NCBI GenBank assembly: GCA_040386195.1
Contig: JAZKFV010000012.1
Location: 73,132-137,131 of the forward strand
Length of the DNA stretch: 64,000 bases
Origin: JAJTCH01 sp040386195
Lineage (GTDB): Bacteria; Pseudomonadota; Alphaproteobacteria; Rickettsiales; UBA1997
Reading direction: 5' to 3'
Position numbers and translations under genes: made by a program. Below the pieces are notes generated by a model. The model worked only from the letters and a program-made list of their open reading frames with translations, was not told the origin of the DNA and searched no databases. This document shows, in pieces, positions 18,329 to 26,482 of the stretch. The first letter of the stretch is position 1. Each line of letters starts with the position of its first letter.

Positions 18329-18754
18329 TTATCGGCTAAATTTATTTTTAATTTCCATCATTTTCAAACAAGCCAAAACCGCAAAACCGCCTTTATTTTT
18401 TTGAGATACATCTGCTCTTGCAATGGCTTGCGCTTCATTTTCGCAAGTGATAATTCCATAACCAATTGCTAAACCATTTTTATAGCCAAGCTCATTCAAA
18501 CCTCGGGCACTCTCGATGCAAACATAATCGTAATGAGTAGTCTCGCCGCGAATCACGCAGCCTAAAGCCACGAAACCTTGATATTTATTGGTTTTAGAAG
18601 CAAAGGCAATGGCGGCAGGAATTTCAAAGGCGCCGAGCACATCAATAATTTCATAATTCAAATTATTTTTCTTAGCTTCCCCAATCGCTCCTTCAAGCAG
18701 CATTGCAGAAATATGTTGGTAAAACGGTGCTTGAACAATTAGAATTTTGTGCAT
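18329..18754 (-). CDS. ribH: 6,7-dimethyl-8-ribityllumazine synthase
   Basis: The protein has 141 residues. It condenses the ribityl-aminouracil intermediate with dihydroxybutanone phosphate in riboflavin synthesis. Visible motifs are APFYQHISAMLLEGA, the substrate loop GAFEIPAAIAFA, GCVIRGETTHYDYVC with the catalytic His, and GLAIGYGIITCENEAQAIARA. The C-terminal KGGFAVLACLKMM helix is normal. It heads a minus-strand run with mnhF, mnhG and ctaG. The rest of the riboflavin pathway is not in the window. Confidence 0.95.
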   Translation of the reverse strand: MHKILIVQAPFYQHISAMLLEGAIGEAKKNNLNYEIIDVLGAFEIPAAIAFASKTNKYQGFVALGCVIRGETTHYDYVCIESARGLNELGYKNGLAIGYGIITCENEAQAIARADVSQKNKGGFAVLACLKMMEIKNKFSR

Positions 18755-18816
18755 TACATTATAAAATTGGATTGTAAAATAAACGCCCGGATAAGCTTTA
18801 AAACAACCTATTTCAT

Positions 18817-19308
18817 ATGATCAATATCTTCAATTTATTTTTAACATTATTTTTCTTCTGGCTTTTATTTGCTTATTCCAATGGCAGTTTTTCCTGGTTT
18901 TATGTTTTTTTTGGTTTGGCTTCAGCAACAATTATCAGCCTGATGGCGTGGAAGATAAAAATTATCAATAAATATAGCCATTTTACATTTTTGCATTTTG
19001 GTTTTTATAAACATTTTATCGGCTTAATTTTTTCGTCATTTTCGCAAGCGCTTTTAACCATTTATCGAGTTGCAATTCTTAGCTCCAAGATCGATCCAAA
19101 AATTCATTTTTTGCCAGTTACTAAATTAAATAACAGCGAATTAATTTTGCTAATTTCCACCATCAATTTAATGCCAGGGCTTTTGTTTGTTGGCTTGGAA
19201 GACAAAAAAATAATTATCTCCGCTTTAAATGAATCTTATATTAAACAGTTAAATCTAGAAAAAATTATTAACAATTTAGACAAAATTAACGACAACAGAT
19301 TGGTATGA
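18817..19308 (+). CDS. mnhE: Monovalent cation/proton antiporter subunit MnhE/MrpE-like
   Basis: The protein has 163 residues. Two or three N-terminal helices are followed by a cytoplasmic domain containing ISTINLMPGLLFVGLEDKKIIISAL, which matches the family segment SxTLTPGTxxVxVxxxxLxVHAL. It is a subunit of the Mrp/Mnh antiporter. It lies opposite the minus-strand ribH-mnhF-mnhG run, so the E subunit is split from F and G. Its TGA overlaps the ligA ATG by 4 bp, an unusual pairing. Confidence 0.75.
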   Translation: MINIFNLFLTLFFFWLLFAYSNGSFSWFYVFFGLASATIISLMAWKIKIINKYSHFTFLHFGFYKHFIGLIFSSFSQALLTIYRVAILSSKIDPKIHFLPVTKLNNSELILLISTINLMPGLLFVGLEDKKIIISALNESYIKQLNLEKIINNLDKINDNRLV

Positions 19309-21413
19309 TTGAAAAACAAATTAAGCAATTGCGCGCCCAGATTGCCAAGCACGATATTGCTTATCACACTAACGACAACCCAACTATCAGTGATGCTGAA
19401 TATGACGCGCTCAAACAAGAATTGACTAAGCTCGAAGATGAAAATCCCGAGTATAAAATTATTGATGATTTATTCAGCAAAGTTGGCGCCCAGCCTTTGG
19501 ATGAATTTGCTAAAGTTGTTCACAAAAAGCCAATGCTTTCGCTCGCTAATGGTTTTGAAGCGGAAGATATTGCTGATTTTATGGAAAGAATAAATCGGTT
19601 TTTGGGCAATATTCCCACCAATAAAGTTAGCGAAAGTCTGTTTGATTTTGCTGCGCCAAAGGTTGATTTTATTGCTTTATTTTGTGAACCAAAAATTGAC
19701 GGACTATCATTTTCGGCTAGGTATGAAAATGGCAAATTTGTGCAAGCCGCAACCAGAGGCGATGGTGAAATTGGTGAAGATATAACTCACAATATTGCCA
19801 CCGTTTCAAACTTTCCGCAAATTTTACAAAGTCAAAATCCGCCCAAAATTCTCGAAGTGCGCGGCGAAGTTTATATGACCAAACAAGATTTTGCCCAGCT
19901 CAATTTAAGACAACAAGAAATTGGCGGCAAAATTTTTGCCAACCCGCGCAATGCCGCTGCTGGCTCTTTGCGGCAACTTGATAGCAAAATTACTGCGGCA
20001 AGAAAATTGAGTTATTTTGCTTATGGAATTGGCGAGGTCAGCGATGATTTTATTTGCAACAGCCAAGAACAATTATTTAATCATTTAAAATCTTTTGGCT
20101 TTAGCGTTGAGCCACATTCCAAGTTGTGCCGCAGCCTTGATGAAGTTTTAAAACTATACCAAGAAATTGCCGATATTCGCTATTCTTTACAATATGATTT
20201 GGACGGAATGGTTTATAAAGTTAATGAATTTGCTCTGCAAAACCGCTTAGGTTTTATCTCCAAAAGCCCAAGATGGGCGATTGCTCACAAATTTGCGGCG
20301 CAAAAATCTAAAACTGTTATTGAAAAAATTATCATTCAAGTGGGCAGAACCGGCGCGCTCACTCCAGTTGCTGAATTAGTTCCCGTCAATATCGGCGGCG
20401 TTTTAGTTTCGCGGGCAACTTTGCATAATCAAGATGAAATTGCTGCTAAAGATATTAGAGAAAATGATTTGGTTTTAATTCAAAGAGCTGGCGATGTGAT
20501 TCCGCAAGTATTAGAAGTTGATCTTTCTAAAAGACCACAAGATTCCAAACCTTATCAATTTCCAACTAGGTGCCCTTCTTGCGGCAGCGCGGTGGTGAAG
20601 AGTGAAGAAGATGTGGTGTTGCGCTGTCCAAATAAATTTGGCTGCAATGCTCAAATCAAAGAAGCGCTCAAACATTTTGTTTCTAAAGACGCTTTTGATA
20701 TTGAAGGACTCGGCAAAAAACAAATCGATAATTTTTTTGAGGAAGGCAGAATCAAAAATTTTGTTGATATTTTTAAGCTCGAAGATGCTGAAAAATCAAG
20801 CTCAAACCCGTTAATCAAAAAAGAAGGTTGGGGCGAGAAGTCAACCAAAAATCTTTTTGCGGCGATTAATTTTAAAAGAAAAATTGAGCTGCATCGTTTT
20901 ATTTATGCGCTGGGAATTCGTTATGTTGGCGAAAATACTGCCAAATTAATTGCCAATAATTTTAGCTCTTTTAAAAATTTTAAAGAAAAAATGTTGGCAA
21001 TTGTTAATGCTGAGAATTTAGATTTGAGTCAAGAATGGCAAGATTTCACTGCCATTGACGGCATTGGTGAAAAAATGGCTTTGGGCATTATTGAATATTT
21101 TTCGGAAGCAAAAAATGTTTTGGTTTTGGAAAATTTGGAAAAAGAATTAGAAATTATCGACGCTAAAATTAATCCACAAAGCGATTCCAAACTTGCTGGC
21201 AAAACCATTATTTTTACCGGCACATTAACCTCAATGAGCCGCGCTGAAGCAAAAGCTAAAGCTGAAAGCTTGGGAATGAAAGTGCAAGGTTCAATCTCTT
21301 CTAAAACCGATTTTTTAGTTGCTGGCGCAGAAGCCGGATCGAAATTGAAAAAGGCAAACGAGCTTGGAATTAAAGTGTTGGACGAAGAAGAATGGATAAA
21401 AATTTTATTATAA
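19305..21413 (+). CDS. ligA: NAD-dependent DNA ligase
   Basis: The protein has 702 residues, slightly long for the family because of inserts near 105-120. It seals nicks in duplex DNA using NAD+. Domains in order are Ia (YHTNDNPTISDAEYDAL), adenylation with active Lys130 in CEPKIDG, OB fold (GRTGALTPVAELVPV), the zinc finger CPSCG...CPNKFGC, the helix-hairpin-helix region, and a C-terminal BRCT domain (LAGKTIIFTGTLTSMSRAEA). It overlaps mnhE by 4 bp at the start and the convergent protease gene by 6 bp at the end. Confidence 0.97.
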   Translation: MIEKQIKQLRAQIAKHDIAYHTNDNPTISDAEYDALKQELTKLEDENPEYKIIDDLFSKVGAQPLDEFAKVVHKKPMLSLANGFEAEDIADFMERINRFLGNIPTNKVSESLFDFAAPKVDFIALFCEPKIDGLSFSARYENGKFVQAATRGDGEIGEDITHNIATVSNFPQILQSQNPPKILEVRGEVYMTKQDFAQLNLRQQEIGGKIFANPRNAAAGSLRQLDSKITAARKLSYFAYGIGEVSDDFICNSQEQLFNHLKSFGFSVEPHSKLCRSLDEVLKLYQEIADIRYSLQYDLDGMVYKVNEFALQNRLGFISKSPRWAIAHKFAAQKSKTVIEKIIIQVGRTGALTPVAELVPVNIGGVLVSRATLHNQDEIAAKDIRENDLVLIQRAGDVIPQVLEVDLSKRPQDSKPYQFPTRCPSCGSAVVKSEEDVVLRCPNKFGCNAQIKEALKHFVSKDAFDIEGLGKKQIDNFFEEGRIKNFVDIFKLEDAEKSSSNPLIKKEGWGEKSTKNLFAAINFKRKIELHRFIYALGIRYVGENTAKLIANNFSSFKNFKEKMLAIVNAENLDLSQEWQDFTAIDGIGEKMALGIIEYFSEAKNVLVLENLEKELEIIDAKINPQSDSKLAGKTIIFTGTLTSMSRAEAKAKAESLGMKVQGSISSKTDFLVAGAEAGSKLKKANELGIKVLDEEEWIKILL

Positions 21414-22763
21414 AGAATCTAAAGTTTTTTTATCCTTCAACTTCTTAGAAAATTGCTCAATATCATCAAGTAAAAGCAAATTGATTTTATCATTTTTATT
21501 CAGATTTTCTCTCGCCAACTTAATATATTTTTTAGTTTTTTCCAAACTCTCTTCCATCAAACTCATCTGCGCTAAAGCTAGATAAGATCTGCCCAAATCG
21601 TGGTTTTGGTCATAGGCTTTGGCGAGTTGTTTATAAATATTGCCATCAGATTTTTCTTTTTTTAAAGCAATCAACAAATTTTCAATCGCAAAATCAGTAA
21701 TTTTTTTATCACCGGAATCTAAATTTATAATTGCACTTGCCAAAGAAATTCGCGCCAAATTATTATTGCTATTGAGTTGGATTGCCTGGTTATAAGCAAT
21801 GATGGCGTTTTTCTGATCCCCACTTTCTGATAAAATTTGTCCTTTCAAATCATATAAATAGCCATCTTTTGAATTAAGGGCGATCAAATTATCGACCGTT
21901 GCAATGGCTTGTTTGGTTTTGCCTTTTTTATAATAAGCAATCGCGCTGGCATATTTGCTGTTTTGATCATCTTTGTTATAAGTTTTCAGGGTTTGATCCG
22001 GATCATCCAAAAATGCGTTTAGCTTAACGATAATGCGCTCCAATCTTTTTTTAAGCGCCGGATCTTCGCCCTTAGAAAAGTTTTTAGAATTCGCTTTAAT
22101 AAAATTAATCCGCTTTTTGCTCACCGGATGGGTGAGGGCGTATTCATCGATTTGGTTTTTATATTCTCTTTCTTCGGCGCCAAAAAATTCTAATAGCTCC
22201 AAAAGTCCATCGGCAGAATTGTGGGTTATGCTGAGATATTTTAAAGCCAGAGAATCAGCCGCTTCTTCTTGGGTTCTGGTAAATTTTAAAGCGCTGCGCT
22301 GAGCAATTTGGCTGCCGCCCATAATTATTGCCATGCCAGCATCGGGATGTGCGGTTGCGGCGGCGGCAATTCCGGCGATATAGCTTAAGAGCATTGCGTT
22401 GCCAGCATTGGTCATATCTTCGCTGCTGCGCGCCAAATGTCCGGCGGCAATGTGTCCGGTTTCGTGAGCTATAACGCCGATTAAAACATTGGGATCGGAA
22501 TATTTAGTTATCAATCCAGTGTTAATAAAAACATTTTGCCCGCCCGCCACAAAAGCGTTTAAAGTGCTGTCGCCCACAATATAAATTTTGATATTTTCTG
22601 GCTTTAAATTAGCGGCTTTAAAAATTGGTTTGGTTAGATCATATAAAAAATCTTCAATCTCAGCATCACGAATTAATGAAACGCCAGCAGCATTTGATTT
22701 GGCTGGGATAAGGAGAGTTAATAGAAAAAATAAATACAAAAATTGTCGAGTTTTTTTGCCCAT
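21408..22763 (-). CDS. BepA/YfgC-like periplasmic M48 metalloprotease with TPR repeats
   Basis: The protein has 451 residues with a signal peptide (about 8-25, ending SNA/A). The M48 zinc protease motif HETGH is at residues 100-104, and the third ligand is in TQEEAADSLAL. The C-terminal half contains TPR-like helices (YLYDLKGQILSESGDQKNAI, YKQLAKAYDQNHDLGRS). This is the layout of BepA, which helps assemble or degrade outer-membrane proteins such as LptD in other proteobacteria. It converges with ligA. Confidence 0.9.
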   Translation of the reverse strand: MGKKTRQFLYLFFLLTLLIPAKSNAAGVSLIRDAEIEDFLYDLTKPIFKAANLKPENIKIYIVGDSTLNAFVAGGQNVFINTGLITKYSDPNVLIGVIAHETGHIAAGHLARSSEDMTNAGNAMLLSYIAGIAAAATAHPDAGMAIIMGGSQIAQRSALKFTRTQEEAADSLALKYLSITHNSADGLLELLEFFGAEEREYKNQIDEYALTHPVSKKRINFIKANSKNFSKGEDPALKKRLERIIVKLNAFLDDPDQTLKTYNKDDQNSKYASAIAYYKKGKTKQAIATVDNLIALNSKDGYLYDLKGQILSESGDQKNAIIAYNQAIQLNSNNNLARISLASAIINLDSGDKKITDFAIENLLIALKKEKSDGNIYKQLAKAYDQNHDLGRSYLALAQMSLMEESLEKTKKYIKLARENLNKNDKINLLLLDDIEQFSKKLKDKKTLDSL

Positions 22764-22841
22764 TTTTTGCCTTGTAAAAAATATATTATGCGGATAAGTT
22801 CCTGCCTTTTAAAAACCAAGATAAACATCAGGGCAACAGTA

Positions 22842-23069
22842 ATGAAACTTCCAAAATTTTACCATAAAAAAGAAAGCAAATTTGTAATGCTAACCAGGCA
22901 TTTGTCTGGGCGTTTTTTGTTCTGGAGTGCTTTTTTGTTTTTTTCGGTGATGTTTTTGGCGATGATTAGAAAAAACGATATAAAAATTCCGCAAAGAGAT
23001 GTTACGGTTAAAGTCAACATCAAGGACAAAATCAATATTTGCTTACCAGATGAGCGTAATAATAAATGA
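22842..23069 (+). CDS. Small membrane protein upstream of xerD
   Basis: Read from the ATG at 22842 this gives 75 residues: a basic start (MKLPKFYHKKESKF), one membrane helix (about 24-42, FLFWSAFLFFSVMFLAMI) and a short charged tail. An earlier ATG at 22743 would overlap the divergent protease gene and adds no recognisable sequence. It overlaps the xerD start by 20 bp in another frame. Position and topology suggest a real small gene, but I know no family. Confidence 0.45.
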   Translation: MKLPKFYHKKESKFVMLTRHLSGRFLFWSAFLFFSVMFLAMIRKNDIKIPQRDVTVKVNIKDKINICLPDERNNK

Positions 23070-24042
23070 AAATCAAACGCTAATTAAATCATTTTTAGAG
23101 GTTCTAATTAGTGAAAATGGTTTGTCCAAAAACACCATCTCTTCTTATCGCAATGATCTGGAATTATTTCTAAAATTTTTGATCACTCAGCGCAAAAATT
23201 TTCTTCAAGTTGACGAAACTATTTTTAAATCATATCTTTCAGAGCTATATAAACAGGGCATAAAACCTTCTAGCTTGAATCGCAAAATTTCTACTACTAA
23301 AAGTTTTTTCAAATTTTTAGCAGATGAAGGAATTAAAAAAGAAAACCCAACTGTCAATATTGATCAGGTTAAAAATAATCCCAAACTTCCTAAATATTTG
23401 AGCGAAAAAGAAGTTTTTTTGCTGCTTGATTCGGTGCAAAAAGATAACACTCATTTTGGCATTCGCCTTTCTTGTATGTTGGAAATTCTTTATGCGGCAG
23501 GTTTGCGGGTTTCAGAATTAGTGTGTTTGCCAATTTCGGCGATTGGAAAAAATTTTAATGATGGAAAAATTGTTTTTAAAAATTATTTAATTGTCAGCGG
23601 CAAAGGCAATAAAGAGCGCATTGCGCCTTTGAATAAAACCTCGCTGAAGATTTTAGAAAAATATTTAAAAATCAGAGAAGAGATGGGTCATCAAAATTCT
23701 AAATGGTTATTTTGTGGTAAAATTAGAATTAATAAAGATGTTGACCAAATCAGCAAAGCTATGAATCGCAAGGGAATAGACGAGCATTTGACCAGGCAAA
23801 GATTTCATCAAATGCTCAAAGAATTAGCCAGACAAGTTGGCATTGACGAAAGAAAAGTTTCGCCGCATATAATTCGCCATTCATTTGCTTCGCACCTTTT
23901 AAATCAGGGCGTTGATTTAAGAATTTTGCAAGAATTATTAGGACATAGCGATATTTCCACTACCCAAATTTATACTCACATTCTCGATTCCAAACTCAAA
24001 GATTTGGTTTATAAATATCATCCTTTAGCACAAACATTATGA
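23050..24042 (+). CDS. xerD: Tyrosine recombinase XerD-like
   Basis: The ATG at 23050 gives 330 residues. The N-terminal SAM-like core-binding domain (about 1-105) includes NGLSKNTISSYRNDLELF. The catalytic domain carries Arg153 (GLRVSEL), Lys185 (SGKGNKER), His273 and Arg276 (HIIRH), His299 (LGHS) and the nucleophile Tyr308 (IYTH). Xer recombinases resolve chromosome dimers at dif. XerD is favoured over XerC by SGKGNKER and DLRILQELLGHSDISTTQIYTH. A 50-residue insert near 210-260 is longer than usual. Its stop overlaps the rnhA start by 4 bp. No phage or integron genes are nearby, so a housekeeping role is likely. Confidence 0.92.
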   Translation: MSVIINENQTLIKSFLEVLISENGLSKNTISSYRNDLELFLKFLITQRKNFLQVDETIFKSYLSELYKQGIKPSSLNRKISTTKSFFKFLADEGIKKENPTVNIDQVKNNPKLPKYLSEKEVFLLLDSVQKDNTHFGIRLSCMLEILYAAGLRVSELVCLPISAIGKNFNDGKIVFKNYLIVSGKGNKERIAPLNKTSLKILEKYLKIREEMGHQNSKWLFCGKIRINKDVDQISKAMNRKGIDEHLTRQRFHQMLKELARQVGIDERKVSPHIIRHSFASHLLNQGVDLRILQELLGHSDISTTQIYTHILDSKLKDLVYKYHPLAQTL

Positions 24043-24473
24043 GCGATATAATTGAAATTTACACCGACGGCGCTTGCTCAGGAAACCCCGGAAAAGGCGG
24101 TTGGGGCGCGGTTTTGCTTTATCGTGAACATAAGAAAGAAATTTCCGGATTTCAGCCGGAGACTACCAACAATCAGATGGAATTAATGGCGGTGATTGAA
24201 GCCTTGAAGATCGTTAAAAAATCATTACAAATTATTATTCACACCGACAGCAAATATGTTCAAGACGGAATTACAAAATGGATTTTGAACTGGAAAAAGA
24301 ACGGCTGGAAAACCGCCAAAAAACAACCGGTAAAAAATGATCAACTGTGGAAAGAGCTTGATTCATTGGTTGCCGAGCATCAAATTATTTGGAAATGGGT
24401 GAAAGGACATAGCGGCAATAAATATAACGACATTGCCGATCAGCTGGCGGTGGATGCGATTAAAAACCATTAG
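24039..24473 (+). CDS. rnhA: Ribonuclease HI
   Basis: The protein has 144 residues, full length. It cuts the RNA strand of RNA-DNA hybrids. The catalytic residues Asp10 (YTDGACSGNPG), Glu48 (NNQMELMAV), Asp70 (HTDSKYV) and Asp134 (ADQLA), and the His124 loop (KGHSG), are all present. The basic handle WKKNGWKTAKKQPVKN is complete. It is translationally coupled to xerD by a 4-bp overlap and converges with acpS with a 14-bp overlap. Confidence 0.97.
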   Translation: MSDIIEIYTDGACSGNPGKGGWGAVLLYREHKKEISGFQPETTNNQMELMAVIEALKIVKKSLQIIIHTDSKYVQDGITKWILNWKKNGWKTAKKQPVKNDQLWKELDSLVAEHQIIWKWVKGHSGNKYNDIADQLAVDAIKNH

Positions 24474-24876
24474 AAATAATTACAATTGCCTGAGCAATAT
24501 CTTTGGTGTCGCTCATTGATAAATCAATTTTAAAATTATTTTGATTCAAATGTTTTTGTAAAAATTGTTTAGCGATGGTGGTTAATTTTATTTTTGGTTT
24601 GCCGCTTGCATCGTTAATAATTTCAATATCAGTAAAATTTATCCCGCGCCCAATGCCCAGCCCAATTGCTTTGGAGAAGGCTTCTTTGGCAGCAAATCTT
24701 TTGGCATAATAACTAGTTTTAATCGCCAAATTTCCCTTTGCCAAATTTCCTTTTGAATTAGCAATTAAAATTTCTCCAGAAGTAAAAACTCGCTTCTCAA
24801 ATCTATCTCCAAAACACTGCAAAGACTCACCAATTCTACCAATCTCAACAATATCAATTCCAATTCCAATGATCAT
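24460..24876 (-). CDS. acpS: Holo-[acyl-carrier-protein] synthase
   Basis: The protein has 138 residues. It transfers the 4'-phosphopantetheine group from CoA to apo-ACP. Motifs are IGIGIDIVEIGRI with the metal-binding Asp, FEKRVFTSGE, and KRFAAKEAFSKAIGLGIG with the conserved Glu and Lys. The repeat KGNLAKGNLA near residues 43-52 is a short local duplication not normal for the family. It converges with rnhA. Confidence 0.95.
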   Translation of the reverse strand: MIIGIGIDIVEIGRIGESLQCFGDRFEKRVFTSGEILIANSKGNLAKGNLAIKTSYYAKRFAAKEAFSKAIGLGIGRGINFTDIEIINDASGKPKIKLTTIAKQFLQKHLNQNNFKIDLSMSDTKDIAQAIVIISNGF

Positions 24877-24945
24877 TTATAAAATCTTGTTATATTTGTA
24901 AAAAATTCTTGCCAGAAAAATATTTTATTAGATAATAATTTAGTC

Positions 24946-25020
24946 GGGCGTTGTGTGAATACAATAGCCTTTACGGTAAATAAACACAACACGCCGGGTT
25001 TGCGTGGTGGTGGCGCCCGG
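24946..25020. other. GC-rich double-hairpin element between acpS and the SemiSWEET gene
   Basis: In an AT-rich gap two hairpins stand out. The first pairs GGCGTTGTGT with ACACAAC plus GCC, leaving a 2-nt bulge and a loop that contains TTTACGGTAAA. The second is CCGGG...CCCGG around a G-rich loop. It lies 70 bases upstream of acpS and 30 bases beyond the end of the SemiSWEET gene. It could be a transcription terminator, a leader structure of acpS or a small RNA. No long T run follows on either strand. Confidence 0.4.
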
Positions 25021-25049
25021 TATTTTAATCTATCAAAACCAACTCAATT

Positions 25050-25316
25050 CTATTTTCTTCTCAACAAATCCCGAGTTTTTAAAGCCAGAATTATTCCAGA
25101 TAAAATAATCACTAAAATATTCTTCAAAATAATCGGCAAACTGCTGAGCATCAACCCATAAATCAGCCAGCAAATTACACTCAACATTGACAACAAATAC
25201 ATCCAAAAAGAAATTGCGTGAGTGTCTTTGGTTTGAATAACCCTGATTGCCTGAGGAACAAAACAAATAGCGCTTAATATTGCGGCGATATAGCCGACTA
25301 TTTCAACTGTAGGCAT
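25050..25316 (-). CDS. SemiSWEET-type PQ-loop sugar transporter
   Basis: The protein has 88 residues and three membrane helices forming one triple-helix bundle. The PQ motif appears in CFVPQAIRVIQTKDTHAIS. The helix-2 region SFWMYLLSMLSVICWLIYG matches bacterial SemiSWEETs, which dimerise to carry mono- or disaccharides across the inner membrane. It lies 14 bp after the cupin gene on the same strand and is probably co-transcribed with it and with the LysR gene. Confidence 0.9.
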   Translation of the reverse strand: MPTVEIVGYIAAILSAICFVPQAIRVIQTKDTHAISFWMYLLSMLSVICWLIYGLMLSSLPIILKNILVIILSGIILALKTRDLLRRK

Positions 25317-25330
25317 TGGTCATAATAAAG

Positions 25331-26482
25331 TTAGTGAGATAGATAATCTGTGGATCTATTTTTTGATGATTCTTTGTTTTTATCTGGGGACAGCCATTCA
25401 CCATTATTTTTATCTACTATTAATAAACGTTTTGAAAATTCTGTAGCAGTTTCCAAAAATCCTTTATCTAATTTTGCGTTAGATTGTATTGCTTGTATAA
25501 AGCCCATTCCCTCTAATGGATGAATGCTTAAACAATCAAATTCCATACCGTGAAATTTGTGATGAGTTTTATTTGGAAAAGATAGTAGTAATACTGAATT
25601 TTCTGGAAAATCTATTTTTACTTCAGAATCCTGTCTTTGCTCTGGAACTTCTGCAACTCCACAAAAATTCAAAGTCGCTCCCGCTTTTTTGTTTGTGGTA
25701 ACTATAATTAAAATTCTATCACCGGGATGATAATGCATATCCGTTGTTTTATCCGGGTCTTCAGCGGCAAAATTCATTAATGTACCACTACTGCGAATTT
25801 GAGTTGTTGGTTTTTGAATTACAGATGTCACTTCTTCATAAAAGTTCTGACTGTGGGGATCGTGAAAAATTTGTGTTTGTATTGCTAAAGATAATTGTTT
25901 TGCTTGTTTAGGAGTTAATTTACAAATTGTACTAATTGAGTATCTTTGTATATTTTCCTCATGATTGCATACTTTGCTTAATTCCATTGTTCTGATTGCT
26001 ACAACTCGATCTGGATTAGTTGAGTTTATGGTAAAAGGAATCAACTCTCCCAATTTTAATACTCCAAAAGATCCTTTGGGAATAGTGATTGTTTTTTTTA
26101 AGAGTTCCATTGGTGTTTTGGTAGAAGATGGCATAACGCCATAATCGCCATAATGAACCTCAGTTTTTTCTCCCGCCGCAATTATAATACTGCCGATTTT
26201 ATCATCGGGCAATCCTATGTCCGGAGAAGACACTTGAAGCACTTCTGGATTTTTCAAATCTAAAACAGTAGATCTGGATTCCTTCCCCTCCAAAGTGCTT
26301 GGCAATGCATAAAACATATCCATCTCACCACCTGAAATATCCGATCTTAATATTGAATAATAAACTTCTGGGGGAGTTATTAAGTTTCGTACCTTATTTG
26401 CAAAGTCCCTTTGTTGTATGTGATATAATCCAGGACCAAACCTATTAAGAATTTCTTTTAATAATATATTACTACTACGCAT
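25331..26482 (-). CDS. Cupin-domain protein of unknown activity
   Basis: The protein has 383 residues. The C-terminal third has a cupin core: TDMHYHPGDRILIIV (metal-binding HxH), an intervening strand set, and FPNKTHHKFHGMEFDCLSIHP with further His residues. An earlier barrel-like segment around residues 100-170 (IIAAGEKTEVHYGDYG, TIPKGSFGVLKLGELIPF) suggests a second, degenerate cupin. No signal peptide is seen. Its start overlaps the LysR gene end by 8 bp, and the SemiSWEET gene follows. An enzyme or sensor for a small sugar-like molecule is inferred from context only. Confidence 0.6.
   Translation of the reverse strand: MRSSNILLKEILNRFGPGLYHIQQRDFANKVRNLITPPEVYYSILRSDISGGEMDMFYALPSTLEGKESRSTVLDLKNPEVLQVSSPDIGLPDDKIGSIIIAAGEKTEVHYGDYGVMPSSTKTPMELLKKTITIPKGSFGVLKLGELIPFTINSTNPDRVVAIRTMELSKVCNHEENIQRYSISTICKLTPKQAKQLSLAIQTQIFHDPHSQNFYEEVTSVIQKPTTQIRSSGTLMNFAAEDPDKTTDMHYHPGDRILIIVTTNKKAGATLNFCGVAEVPEQRQDSEVKIDFPENSVLLLSFPNKTHHKFHGMEFDCLSIHPLEGMGFIQAIQSNAKLDKGFLETATEFSKRLLIVDKNNGEWLSPDKNKESSKNRSTDYLSH

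Noticed and set aside
23050..24042. Tyrosine recombinase as an integron or phage integrase
   Set aside because: Motifs and coupling to rnhA fit chromosomal XerD. No att sites, cassettes or mobile genes surround it.
24955..25161. Plus-strand 68-codon frame across the double hairpin
   Set aside because: It runs through the structured element and antisense to the SemiSWEET gene, with no recognisable domain.
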